Assembly: GCA_019096065.1 (NCBI GenBank)
Contig: JAGUCH010000007.1
Coordinates: 5,788,501 to 5,852,500 of the forward strand
Reading direction: 5' to 3'
DNA from: Paracyclopina nana
Lineage: Eukaryota > Arthropoda > Copepoda > Cyclopoida > Cyclopettidae
Length of the DNA: 64,000 nt
Under the pieces are notes generated by a model, which made no database searches, was not told the DNA's origin, and was given only the letters and a program-made list of their open reading frames with translations. Within the stretch, counting starts at the first letter, position 1. Each line of letters begins with the position of its first letter. Positions 22,021 to 34,800 of this stretch are shown here, one piece after another. The position numbers were made by a program, and so were the translations under genes.

Positions 22021-23916
22021 CCGAGTATAGGGAAGCGAATCGGCGATTTTGACTGTTTATTGGAGGTCCGCTCAGTGAACGTGACGTCATGATCGCGTGA
22101 GCGTAGTTGACCCGTGCCTCAAAAGTGTTTCAAGTTGTTGGAAATAGAATCAGGCCAAAAAGAGCCAACTTTTTTTACTATTTAGCCACTTTTTATAAAT
22201 AATGACATTCTGGGAACACCTTTGATTGGTGCATTGGCTTGCCTAAAAGCCAGCCCAAAAGCCAGCCCGAAATTAGCAGAAAAATTGGATTTACTAGCAA
22301 AATATGGCTCAAAATATGGTCAAATTACAATAAAATATGTACTTTCTTCCCCTAAGTACAAGGTACGCTTGACAAAATCCCACCTTGTGAAAAAAAATAT
22401 CGAGAAAAACTGATTCATTAGAAATTGGAGGTCTGATGCAGGCAGCGATCGGACCTCCAAAATGTTACATAATTCGCCGGTAGGATAGATATGGGACTTG
22501 TTTACGTGTTCCTATAGCTTAAATTCTTGCACTTAACTCATACCATCATTATTTGTATTTAATTACTAGAATATGTAGGTATTACATAGGATTTTTCTTC
22601 CTGTAGTGATCGAAAAAAGTCTGTTATTTTGCTTTGCTTTCTATTTTTACTTATTTTTGGTTGTTTACCTGCTTTTGACATTTTTTGTCTGGCTTTTCCC
22701 CCAAGTTTCAATTTGGCCAATTTAGCCCAATTTTCCCCGTTTCTTTAGCACCTTTTGGCTTAGGCAAAGTAGTATTCTGAAAAATACGAGAAAATGGAGC
22801 ATTTTTCCTCCTTTCCGACCATAAATGTGTGGAGCAAAAAGTCCAATTTCCAAACCTGCACAGCCACAAAGTTGTTATGTGAGTAAAATGTGTTTGGTAG
22901 CTGCATAAGTTAATGGGGTAGAGAAGTCAATAAGTCTATCTTGTTGATTAATTTCTTGGCCAGATCTTGAAAGTTGACAACTACATTTCTGGCCAGATGC
23001 TTGATGGAAAAAGGGTCCAAATGCAAAAAAGGCTGGTGGTAATTTATGCCCACAACAACAACCACAGCTGGAACGAAAAAAGTGGCTCAAAGTAATGTGC
23101 CGTTCATCAACTTGAAATATCTCTTTTTTTAAGTTGCTAGTTAACTATCTACTAATTAAAAAAATAATATTACGCATCAAATGTTTTCAGTTAATTCTCA
23201 TACTGAGCTTAGTGAAGAAAGCAAAATGATTCACTACGTCGATTATTTTTCATTTTACACTTGTAGCAGATGAATTGGTTACAAGTCCAGTTTTGCCATG
23301 AAGAAGAATGGGCCCTCATAACGTGAGAACTGCTCATTTTTCTCGTAATTATTAACATAATAAAGACCTTTAAAGGCTCTCCGCCATCACACTGCGGCCG
23401 GCCTTGGATTAAATGTGCTTTCTCCCTTATTTATTTTTTGCATGATGACCTTGAACGTTTTTCTCCTTAAAAAATTGCCCTTTTCCATGCGTTGTAAAAA
23501 AGTAAGTTGATTTTTTGACTATGGCACAAATGATATTATTTGGCCTTCTATGGCTTTTGTGCAAAGTGCATTTTCAGTGCTTATTCAAGTCTCATGGGTG
23601 TGCATCACCTTTTGAAATGGAGAAATGATCTGCAATTCCATTAGAAAGCACCATCATATTTACTGCTAATGCTGCTACAAAGCCATTGTTCCACTTCATG
23701 AATAGGCCACCAAGTTCACTATCTGTTTTCTTCACATGCCTTTTATGTTTATGTGGTGTTCATCTACTTTGCAATATTATATTTCATAGGTTTCAGAGGT
23801 AAAAATCATTTTCATGGATTATCAGGATTTTATGAAATAAGTAAACAAAAATGATTGTCATTAATTTTATCTTAATAAAATTCGAAAATATTGATAGCAA
23901 ATCAAATGGTTTATTA

Positions 23917-23969
23917 ATGAGGCTTTAGTTAAATATATCAATTTCAGTTTCCAAATCTGAAATTGGGAA
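23917..23969 (+). repeat. Dispersed hairpin element, shorter gap
   Basis: ATGAGGCTTTAG..TTTCAGTTTCCAAATCTGAAA. The gap is 27 nt rather than ~33. Confidence 0.5.
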
Positions 23970-25732
23970 GCTTTAGAAAGTTTTTAGATATGTCAGACAA
24001 AGTTATTTCTTTTTGAAATTAGAAAGCCGCCTATTTTCACTGTGACACTGAACATTGAATGGCTTGATTTATGCTAGGAAAAAATCTTTGGAGGGTCTCT
24101 TTTATGCAAATTGTGGTGTAAAGTGACTTCTAAAAATAACCTGCCTACAAATGCACTGCTGAAGCTAGAAAGCCATTGCTGCTAGATAGAAGGCCTGGTT
24201 TTTATGAGACTTGGAAAGCCAGGTGTATTTTCCTTTTGTCTGCTTAAAATCCTGATGATCTGATCAAGTGATTATTTTATCGGCAGCATATTAATTGTGA
24301 AAAAATAGGAAAACTTGCAGTCAATAGTATCAAGCATTGACTCTATAATGCATTATTACAGCCAGCTTGGCATTTCCAATAAAAGTAGTAACAGAAGAAC
24401 AAGGACTACTACGACATTTCTGAGGTGTATTTACTCTTTTTGTGTCGTTGCATGTAAAAGATATTTGTACAAGCCAACAGCTAGCAAACCAAATAAATCC
24501 CACGTGCTTGGCTGTGAATGTCACAAATTCTTGTATACACCATATTTAGTTCTGTGGCCAATTACTGAATGTAGTATTGCAATTACCCATTATGTAATTT
24601 TGCTTTCTGAATGCCAAAAATAGCTGTACATATGCCTAAAAAATTAAATGGCATTTTAAGCTACTTTCACAAATTGTAGTAAATAAAAAAGGCATAAAAT
24701 TGTAGTTTTTAACTATAAGCCAAAGGCGTAAAGTCGCTAGATTCGCAGCGCCATCTAGCCCGGCAACTTTGCCCAGTACATTTGACATGGCTACACTACA
24801 TAGGCGACCACTAATGGGCTATTTTTTGGTTTCTGGTGCCCTAATTCTAAAAACTTTATTAATATGACATAATCTACGGATAAAATGGCACCCTTTCAAG
24901 CCATAAAACCATATGCAACTCACGCAAATTTCCAAGCTTTTCATTCCTGAAACCAATTTTTTCTAACCTGGCTCCGCTGATCAGCCAATCAAATTGCCGA
25001 TCGTGATCACGTGACAAGTTTCGCGCGCGACAATTTTTCAAAATATACTTGCCCTAAAAGCGCCATCTAGCGAAAAAGTTTGTCCCTCCAATGGCTTATT
25101 CAGATCAAAAGACGTAACAGTTCTGGAAAGTTTCAAGTTCTCAATGATTTTCTTGGGCTTTTCGCGAGATGAAATGTGAAAGAAATCTTTTCCCTATTGT
25201 GAGAGTCCACCAAAATGCATCACACCACAAACGATTGGCCACTTCTTTCTGCAATTTTGCTCTTGGCAATAGTTGCAAAAAAGATAGCCCTTCCTCACAG
25301 CAAAGCCTTCAATAGGCTCCGCTAGAGGCGCTGGTGTAGCAAAGTTGGAGCCCAAAATAATTGAACTTTGGCAATATTTGGCAAGTGATCGATGAGAACT
25401 CGTTCAAATTGTCATGTTAGGCTAGACAGCTCTGAACATTATGGACAATTTATCAAAATCCTTGGCTTTCTTCATAATGCATTAAAGTGCCTTATAGTAT
25501 GTGTGAAAGGCCTTCATGACTCGATCATGTTGCATTTTTAATGTCAAGGCCTAATTATAGGCCTATATCCCAAGTATAAGAGGCATTTTCTGCGTAAATC
25601 AACAAAGCCATTCCTCATGTCATTAGTTAATCTCTAAGCATGAAATTGGAGACTTTGCAATTTTGACGATACTATCTTTTTAGAAAGCCAATTTTATGTC
25701 AAGTTACACAATTCATAACAAATAAATGAAAA

Positions 25733-25785
25733 ATGAGACTCGGTTGTCATCTCTCAGCTGCGATTTCAGTTTGCAAGACTGAAAT
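25733..25785 (+). repeat. Dispersed 50-nt hairpin element
   Basis: ATGAGACTCGGTT..TTTCAGTTTGCAAGACTGAAA, gap 33 nt. Confidence 0.7.
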
Positions 25786-26522
25786 AAATTCCAAAAGTGT
25801 CGAGTGTCTTTACATCAAGATTTATTTTGCTTAATGGTTCCTTCTTTGGCCGCCTACGTCTTTCTGAACATTATAGAGGGGAAAAAAGGTTCTGTGCAGG
25901 AAAGAAGGAACTAGGAAAAATCCGTGCTCAGGTTGTTTTGTTGCTTGTGAACCGGCCAACACCAAGAAAAAGATCCACTTCTCTGCTCACTACTGCATAC
26001 AGCTACAGAAGTACGACAACACTGTATGTAGTGTATAATAGAAAGTCTCTTTTATTATTGCGAAGCGCGTGGTGGTGGCGGCGGGAAAGCTACCACTCCT
26101 GGCTTTAGCAGCTCAGTTGGCTGTGAAACCGGCCCAAGGAAACACTGCAAAATAGGCATATTTTCATCATCAGTAGTGTGTTCGCCTAAAAACTACAGAT
26201 CTCAATCTGAACGTAACGAGTAGCTTACCTTTTGAAATTAATTTCAGTTTTGCAAACTGAAAGCATCAGAGCAAGATCACAATCCCGTCACATTGCTCAT
26301 TAATTTGCTACTTTTTGAAAAACCCGCCAAAAAAATCAATGAACTGAAATGTCAAAATAGCGATGAAAAGCAGCACTTCTTTTACTCTCATTTAAATTGT
26401 AAGAAAATTGAAAAAGTTTATAGACGAACATACCTGTGTGCAGTAATTAGTGGGGTAGCTCAATTTCTTGAAGAAAACTCGCGAGATGTTGTTGACAATC
26501 ATGTCGAGAAAGTGAACTCAAA

Positions 26523-28877
26523 ATGGCGAGTGGAAATCCCGGCGGTTCAGGAAGGTTCAATCCGCTCTACTCAGCTGCTGAAGAGGTGGCAGCCTCTAAA
26601 TCAGTGACCTCGGCCTCCAAGAATGATTCCGAGGCTGATTTCTACATATCTAGTAGATGTCATAATAGCGGCGGCGCGAGTTCTCGACGTCAAGCCTTTA
26701 TTTATGGCTCAAGTGGGTTTTACGACCAGCAGAGGCCGTTGCTGCAACGGCCTCGAAGCCATGATTTGTATGGTGATGAGGCTCCCACCTCAGCCTCGTA
26801 CTTGGGATACCAAGATAGATACCTCCAAGTACCGCAGCAAACGAGTTGCTACAGTAATAGATACTCATTTGATAGTTGTCCTCCTCGGCCTCAAAAAAGC
26901 AGCCTCGATGGAGGCGGCCCGGCCTCGGCCTCATTCAGACACCATTCTGTGGACTCACCAGACCAAATGCGAAGAATGCATTTTGGGTAAGTAGTTTTGA
27001 TTTCTAAGATTATACATTATGTGGTGCTCATGTATGGCAAAAAGTCAGTGTTTGACGTGGCCTTTTTTGGCTGAGTTCTGAACTCTATACAAAATTAATG
27101 AGTAATGAGACTTGGTTTTTTTCTTCATGCGACATTTTCAGTTTCGAAAGCTGAAATTAGCTGGTGCAAAAATCGGTGTGTCTGAAAAAGCATAAAATTT
27201 CCATCATTTTATTTTTAGAGCAAAAATGACGTATTTCAGAGCTGTCTTCTTGCAAATCCGTCATATTCTGGGGCTCAATTGCCGATTTGTAAATCAACTT
27301 TCAGTTGCAGAAACTGAAAAAAATATCAAATTCGAAATTGTTTTTCTCGACCCTGTAGATGATCACCACACGCTTGAGCTACCTTCATAGCTGTGCAGTA
27401 ATGGAATTAATTCTTTAAAAAGGAAAAGCAGCCACCATGTGAATGAGCTCCTCCGGGATTTCCAACTGCATTCCGGACCAGCCTCGAATTTGGCCTCGAG
27501 TGGCCTCACGACCAACGGTAGCCACACCCGCCTTTTGGAGGCTGACGATGAAGACTATGGCCAGCTTTATGTGGGCACGGATGAAAGTGTGGAAGATGTG
27601 GACAAACATTTGTTCGATTATGAGGCCTCTTTCGATGACCGGGACGAGGTTCCGGGCCCCGCCCCCGAAGTGGAGCCGCCCCGCCCAGCGCCGTCAGGGG
27701 GCGTGGCCAAATCTGCCTCGGCAGACATTTACTCCTCCAGCTCCTCATCAGCTGTTAGACATAGAAGTAGTGGATATGAAAGCCAGGACTACCATCATGC
27801 TATGATGACCCACTATGGGCAAAATCAACAACAAACAGCTGCCAATGCGCAGGTGTGAATTGTGTTTTTTCAAGTTGTTATGCTTTTCGTTCAAAATTGC
27901 TCATCTTCTTCCCGTTTGGTTGATGTCCTGTTCATGTACGCCCCAAACTCCTTAGGAAAGATGCACGAAAAAACCTCAAGGAAAGGAGAAAAATTGTCTT
28001 ATGGCAAGCGCCAGCTGATACTAAAAAATCAGATCTACTTCAAGCCAACTTGAAAGTAAACAAAACTAATTTGGGCTTTTAAGTGCTCCACATTTTTGTA
28101 CTTTTGAGCAAAATCAGTTGTTGAATTTCATCTTTTATCAAAGAAATGTGATGAAAGATAGTTTGTTTTGAAATATGCTGAAAACCATGAGACAAAATAG
28201 CAAAAATTGCCATAAAAAACGCTGCTCGATCCCAAGCTGAACTCGTAGAGTGGCAGTCAGCAACAGATCCACTTTTCCCTAACGCTATTTTTTCATCTTG
28301 AGCAGGATTTCATTTTTGGTTTTAATTTTGACAGCTGAAAGCTAATTGACAGCAATTAACGTGTAATATGCTTTGAAACAAACATTTGCAGCATTTTTAG
28401 AGGCCATTTCCTCCCAGTGTGCCTTGTTTGGCAGAGCGCAGCAGCAAGACTCATTTACTGAAATTTATGAGCTGCATTATTAGGAGAATTTTTCCTCCAA
28501 AAGAAGATGGGCATTTTTGTGGGTCAGCAGGCAATTATCTCATATGTTTTTTCCAGCCTCGAAATGCTGAGCTGCCTTATGTGAATCGAGACCTCAATGA
28601 CAATTACAATGGTGACAATCAGCGAAATCCTCAACATTTTCACCACCACCAAAATCCAGGACACTCACAAGAAATGCTGGAAGATACCAAGCAGGATTTT
28701 TGGAAGCAGTGGAACTCCACAAGCAATGGAGGCTTAATTTCGAGTCATGCTGCTAACAATGGGCATGCGATGAGCCACTACAACAGTCTCACGACCTCTG
28801 CAATGATGAACAATTTCAACAATCAGAACCACAATCACCTGCAGTATTTGAATAGTGCTGAGCAAACCTCATATCAT
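26523..28877 (+). CDS. Anoctamin exons 1-3: disordered N-terminal extension
   Basis: Start ATG at 26523 in a good context (TCAAAATGGC), with an in-frame TGA just upstream, so this is a true N-terminus. Exon 1 is rich in Ser, Gly, Tyr and Arg. Exon 2 has an acidic centre ('EADDEDYGQLYVGTDESVED') then a Pro-rich and a Ser run. Exon 3 is His/Asn-rich ('HFHHHQNPGH'). Junctions: TTT GG|GTAAGT to GCAG|C (completing Gly), CAG|GTGTGA to CCAG|CCT, CAT|GTGAGT onward. Such long disordered N-termini vary between anoctamins and often carry regulatory sites. Confidence 0.8.
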
Positions 28878-31800
28878 GTGAGTAAAGTCTAGATGCTTTA
28901 TTAGTGGCCAGCAAAGGGACTGAATTACACTGTGTGGCAAATTGCACAATGTAGTACAACCACATTTGTGCAGATTTCCCATGGGAATGCTTACTGCTTC
29001 AGCCAAATGAGAACTAGTGACCTCTAATTCACCTTTATGGTTATGAATGCAGAATACCATGAGATTGCAAGGAGCCTAACGAGTGAGACACGGAGACTCG
29101 TTAAATCTGCTTGATATTTGAATAAATTCAGATTTCGCATAATGTAAATCTTACTTTGTGAGGAATCTGTGGAAAAGTGAAAGCTAAGCTGGAAGAACGC
29201 AATCGAGTCTAGTTTTCAATTTGATTATAGTTTATTTATCAGATGCTTTCACAATCTCCCATGGGAGGTTTGACAGAATTTCCACCATTTTTTCACTTTC
29301 ATAATAATGTACTATTTTGGAGCCTTAGCAGAAAATAAAGTTGACACTTTGGGCTGTCGAAGACGTACCAAGTTTGTAGGCAAACCAAAAATACTTCTCG
29401 TGCTTACTGATGCAAAAAGGAAACACTGAAGACATACAATGTATGCTCTCAGTTCTCAGTTGGTGAGCCTTATGCAAATTTCGTGAGAAAGATGGAGAAG
29501 GCTCATGAAAATGGTTCATTTTAGCCCGGTTCCAACACGGGATATCAGCATAGTGCAGTACGGTAAACCAGTTCAGTCAGGTTGAGCTGAGCGCGCGAGC
29601 TAGTTGTGACCTGACTATGCTAAAAAGTCAAGTTACGTCTCCTGACTATGCTGATTTTCCTTGTTAGAACCGGGCTTTTGTCTTCGCACACAGTGAGTTG
29701 TAGCTGGGTCAACACCCATTGCTGAACTTGGCATATTCTCACAGAACTTTTTCCTTTGCTCATTTCTTATACGTTCATCTGCTATGCAATGGGGAAAAAA
29801 CCTAAAACTGACTCAGCGTGCACTCAGTTTTAGGGTTTTTTAGGGTTTTCGCATGGAAAGACAAAAATCAAGTCACATTACTTCCAAGCTTGACTTGAAT
29901 TTTAACATGACAAAAACTGAGTTTTAAGTCAAATAAGAGTCAAGTTTATTACTTGGTAATTTGCTGAGTCTACTCACTTCAAACAAATAAAAAAAATAAG
30001 TTAGGTCAGGTCTTCTAGGCTTTTTAAGATTGGTTACTTATGTGCACATCTTAAGCATGAAAGCCCCCAAAAGAGGATGAAAAAGAACTTTCTCCCTTTG
30101 AGGATAAATGAAGAAGGCACATTTTTCAGCAAAAGTACTTCTACTCTACCATTGAATCTTTACGAGGATAGCATTTCAATTGTTGGCGGAAAAGGGCTCA
30201 GCTGATGATTGAAACCAGGCTCAATCAAGTACCAGCAAATCCTCAGTAGCTCGTGACATTAGAAAGCCTCAAGCTGACTGTCTAGTCACGTACTACTGGG
30301 CCCATTTTTACTACACTACAATACATAAATGGCATGTGAGGCAGAATTTCTGTTTTCATAGCTTTTTTGTACTGCAATGAAAAAAATACAATTAATGCAT
30401 ATGCAGAAAAGGTCTGTCTGCTTTCTATTTTTATCCTCCAAATACAATGATAGAACTATGTATGCTACCAAGTTTCCCAATTAGCTTCTTATTCATTCAG
30501 TTTCTTTGCCACTAATTCAATTTTCAAGCCAAGCAGCTGCTCCTCTGCAAAGGAGAAAGTCAACAGCAATTTGATAAATTGAAGAAAACTTACTCTATTT
30601 CGCACCTAGCTCTCGCCAACTTAGAGCGAGCTTCTGAGCTATAACTCTGCTTTGGTGGTTGGTGATAATTATCTGCAAGTAAGCATCTCCTTTTAGCACG
30701 ATGGCCTTTTAGCTGACAGATCATGATAGCCCTACAAAGATGCCTTTTCATTCTCTAAGCACCATTAACATGACACTATAGAGTACCAATTGTGAGGAAA
30801 TCTTATTATATTTGCTTAGCGAGCGAAGTTGAGAGATGAGCGCAATTAGCAATTGGCAAAGTTAGTAAAAATGAAGAGATGAGCGTAATGAACAATGCAT
30901 TAACATAATTGAGCGCAATGAACATTAAACTTGTGAGTAAAAGTATGATCAACAGCACAAATTTTTAAAAAAGTGATGCAACATTTTTTTAAGCTAACGA
31001 GTCCAAACCTTCAGAGAGGGCAACAAACGAGTCTTAACAAATATGTGCTCGAGTTTTTACAAATGAGCGCAATACACGAGTTTTGACAAATGAGTACAAT
31101 ACACGAGTTTTGGCAAATGAGCGCAAAAAACGAGTCTCAACAAATTAGTGTGTAGCAGGAACACGGGTATACGGGTGTGTTCTGTGGGCGCCTGCGAGCG
31201 CCCCGTCCCGGTGAAACGAATTGTACGGCAGTCAATAAACGGACGCACTCGAGTAAACATCTCGACTAGTTTCAGTAGCAAGTTCTTCTATCGCTACCCG
31301 CGGGCGCGCGTGTCATCCTCGGGGGGTCTATACGAACCTCCTACAAGTTGGCTCGGTGCTGAGGACAACTCCCCGAGTTATCGACACCTTCGCCCCAACA
31401 AACCCGCAAATAAGGGACAGCAATATGGCTGAGCAAATAGCCAGATGGGACCAAAAGGGGCGTGGCAAGGAGCCACACCCGTAGGCCAACACCACAGTCC
31501 AAGCAAGACACCGGTGACACCGGCAGCGAGTCGTCACCCTTGCGCCAGTCAAGCATTCGTGCCAGAATGACCAGAGCACAGCATCCACCCCAGGCCGAGG
31601 TCGGGCGCGTCCCTTGAGGCCGTATGCCCGGATCGCATGGAGGTGTTGTGGCAGTAGGCATCGCGACACTATAGCAGAAAATCGCGAATACGCTGTCAGC
31701 CGGCTATCGTACGCCGAGCAAGCTTGTCCTCGGCTGAGGCCGCCACAGAGAATGGCGAGCATCACCAGGAGAGCACGGGCCCTCAGGCAGCAAGATCGCT

Positions 31801-34800
31801 GGACACCTGAGTCGCTAGAATCACCTCGCTTGTCCTCGGCTGAGGCTGCGCCACAGAGAATGGCGGGCATCACCAGGAGAGCACGGGCCCTCAGGCAGCA
31901 AGATCGCTGGACACCTGAGTCGCCATCACAGCCTCGCCCTCGCAACAAGGCCACCATTGAAACCTTGGCAGGGAGGCCGCGTTACTCTGCAGAAAAACGC
32001 GCATTTGTCAGAACGATTCATGTTAATGATTGCATTAAGATCAATAAACAACAACTAACTACACGCTCCCAAATACTGCGCGCGCGCGCAGCCAGAAAGA
32101 AATCAGGCCACGACTATCGATTACCCCCGAGAAGTATACCTCGGGAAGCCGTCAGGCGGACCCCAGCGGCGGGCCGCCAGGCGAAGGCCGGAAAAGGCTT
32201 GGCTCTTGAGGATCAGTCAGGATCACTGAGCAATGTATTAATAGGGAAGTTAATCCCTTGACCCGTAGATGGGTCGGCTCAACCGCTTATCGCTAATCCG
32301 CTCACGGTCACTTTCGAGATTGGATCAGGCACAAAATATGGCCATAAATGGTCACTCGGAGACCGGCATTGTGTCGCGCAAATACGGTCGCAAATAGACC
32401 AAGCCGCTGGCCTCTTTATGGCCCCATTCCCAAGGTTACTCCTAGTAACAGGGGAGATCGACTGCTGTTGCAGCTGCAAGAAGTTGTAAACTAAATCTCG
32501 CATCCTGTTGCTAATGAAGCTTCGCTAATAGCTAAATAGCTAAAATTGGCCGCCTAAATCACCGGTCGTAAACCAGATCTTGTAAACAATCTTGAGAGAG
32601 AGTCGTTTTAAAACAATTTATCAGAGGGGCCAGAATTCCCCTGCTGGCCATGAGAGCGGCCGTTGCGCTGATCTGGTGACAATAAAAAGAGAGCTGATCG
32701 GGGGGTCGAGCCCAGTTCTTTGGAAGCTCCCAAGGCTATTACACCCCCAATCTTCTCGCTTTGCACCATTTCACCGCTGGTAAAACGCAACACTTTCAAT
32801 TGCTTGTACGCTTAAGCTAACTCCTTCTGTATAGCACAGTAGACATCATGATGCTTCGATCACCAAAGCAACGCCCATCTTCCGCTGACGAAGACCCCGA
32901 TAATCTCTCCGATCCTGGCCACCTCGCCGGCTCGCGCCGGGAGGAGGTCGAGGTCCTCGCGCCCTTCGGGGTTGGCGGGGCCCAAGGGCCCCCTCGGGGT
33001 TGGCGGGGCCCAAGGAGGCAATCCACTTGGGGCCCAGGGCGGGACCCACCCACGATCGGGCACGCCCACAGGGGGAAGCGGCGGCGCCGCTGGCGGGCTT
33101 CCGCCGCCCCAATTGGCCGGGCCGAACAACGCACCCCCGGCGTCAGGAGACATGCAAGCCATGATGCTCCAACTCCTTCGCGGGTTCGAAGCCCAACGGA
33201 ACGCCGACCTCGAGACCAGACAGAGGGAGGCCGAGTTGCGACAAGTGGAGGCGGAAGCCCGGCGCCTCGAGGCCGAGGCCGCCGCGGCTCGCGCCGGTCG
33301 CAAGCGGAAACTTGAGAAGTTTGAGGACACAGAGGCCGATAAATGGCTCACCTTCCGCCTGCATGTAGAGGCCACCTTCTTGGGTTCAACGGCCTCGGAG
33401 GCCACCAAGAAAATGGAGATCAAGCACGCCATGGTCGGGGTGGCGCTCCGGACGGTCAACGAGGTCGACCTCCGACTGGGTGACGAAGCCTTCACCTTCA
33501 TGCACCTGCTGGATGCGTACGAGAGGTTCTTCGTCACCGCCACGTCCTCTCAGGTGGCCCGTATTGCCTTGGAGACTGCCCAGCAGAAGGCAGATGAGGC
33601 TATTCCGCAATGGCATGCCCGCCTGAGGAGCATCTTTGTTCGAGCCAGACCGGAGCTCGCCAAGGAGGTCGAGACCTACCCTGACCTCATCCGCATCTTC
33701 GTCACCAAGATGCACCGCAAAGACGTAGTGATGGGCCTCGCCGGGCACAAGTTCGCCACCATGGCCGATGCCCTGGAGGCCGCTTGCCAAGCCGAGTGTT
33801 GGATGACGATCGGGCAAAGCAAAGGCCGAGTAGCCGCCCTGCATTCCTCGGATGCCGATGCCGACATCACTTGTTTCTACTGCGAGAGGAAAGGCCATCG
33901 CCGGGCCGAGTGCCGCGCCCTCGAGCGGGACAAGCGCAACAACCGTTACAACCCCAAGAGCAACAAGTGGCACAAAGCTGCAAGCCAACTGCAGCAACGC
34001 TCTTCGTCCGCCTCGGGCAAGTGGGGGTCGGGCCAGCCTTCGGACCGGAAGCGGTCCTCCGATTCCAACCAGTCCAGCGGCAAGCAGTCCGCCGGCAAGC
34101 GGCCCAAGGTCAACGAGATCAGTGAGGCCGGCCCTGAGGCCGAGTCGGAAGCTTCCGGGAATACGCCGGCGGGAAACGACCCGACCCGGTTGTAGAGGGC
34201 TCCGCCCGGGTCACGCCAGCATCCCTCATCTTGGCCGCATTAGACCACATCACACAGCATAAACAATTTTTAACCCAAGTGCCAGTGCACACCGGCCGCA
34301 TCAAGACGCGAGCCTTAGTGGACAGCGGAAACAGCTGGCGCACTTGCATCTCTGAGGACTTCGCTAAGCGACTGGGAGTCCTCCCCCACGGGTTGCGACC
34401 CCTGGAGGACATGACCGCTGTGGGCACGGCCCACGCCCGCCATCGGCTGCAAGTGTTGGGGGAACTCAAGCAGCCTCTACGGGTGCAGTTCGGGGAGCAC
34501 CCTCACGTGTTCTCCATCCGCCCGGCAGTGGTGCGCAATTTGTCTATGGACTTCAACCTCTCGGGGCCCTTCTTGAGCCACCACCGCATCGACCAGCTCC
34601 ACTCGCGGGGTGCCCTGAGAATTCACGGCCAATGTGTTCCGCTGGTTGGGGCCCTGTCGGCCTCCAGCCAGCCTTCCCCGGGGGAATACCCAATATGTGT
34701 CCTCCGGCCGGCCACTGTCCCGCCACGCAGCACTGCTCTCGTCGCGGCCGTTGCCGCTCTATGGCCTCACGGCGATGCAAAGCCCGCAGTCCTGGAGGCT

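Larger units (their letters stand above)
22021..26522. other. Anoctamin intron/5' flank, repeats only
   Basis: Contains dispersed hairpin elements at 23917-23969 and 25733-25785, and a hairpin-only copy at 26243-26266. A block at 22225-22275 ('aagccagcccaaaagccagccc') is inversely related to 3000-3060. The 'cgccatctag' word occurs at 24750 and 25060, and CpG-rich blocks lie at 24740-25030. Plus-strand ORFs at 24315 and 25797 show no protein features. Confidence 0.4.
28878..30829. other. Anoctamin intron, left part before the Gypsy element
   Basis: Contains a MITE (29522-29675) and a strong hairpin (29795-29841). The remainder to 30829 shows nothing gene-like. Confidence 0.5.

Noticed and set aside
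27862-28053. Frame similar to 45071-45271 ('LFMYAPNSLGK')
   Set aside because: Both are the left end of the 407-bp MITE; no protein features.
31614-32261. 215-codon Arg-rich ORF in the first Gypsy leader
   Set aside because: It spans an internal 105-bp tandem duplication in the GC-rich leader and lacks gag features; chance ORFs are long in GC-rich DNA.
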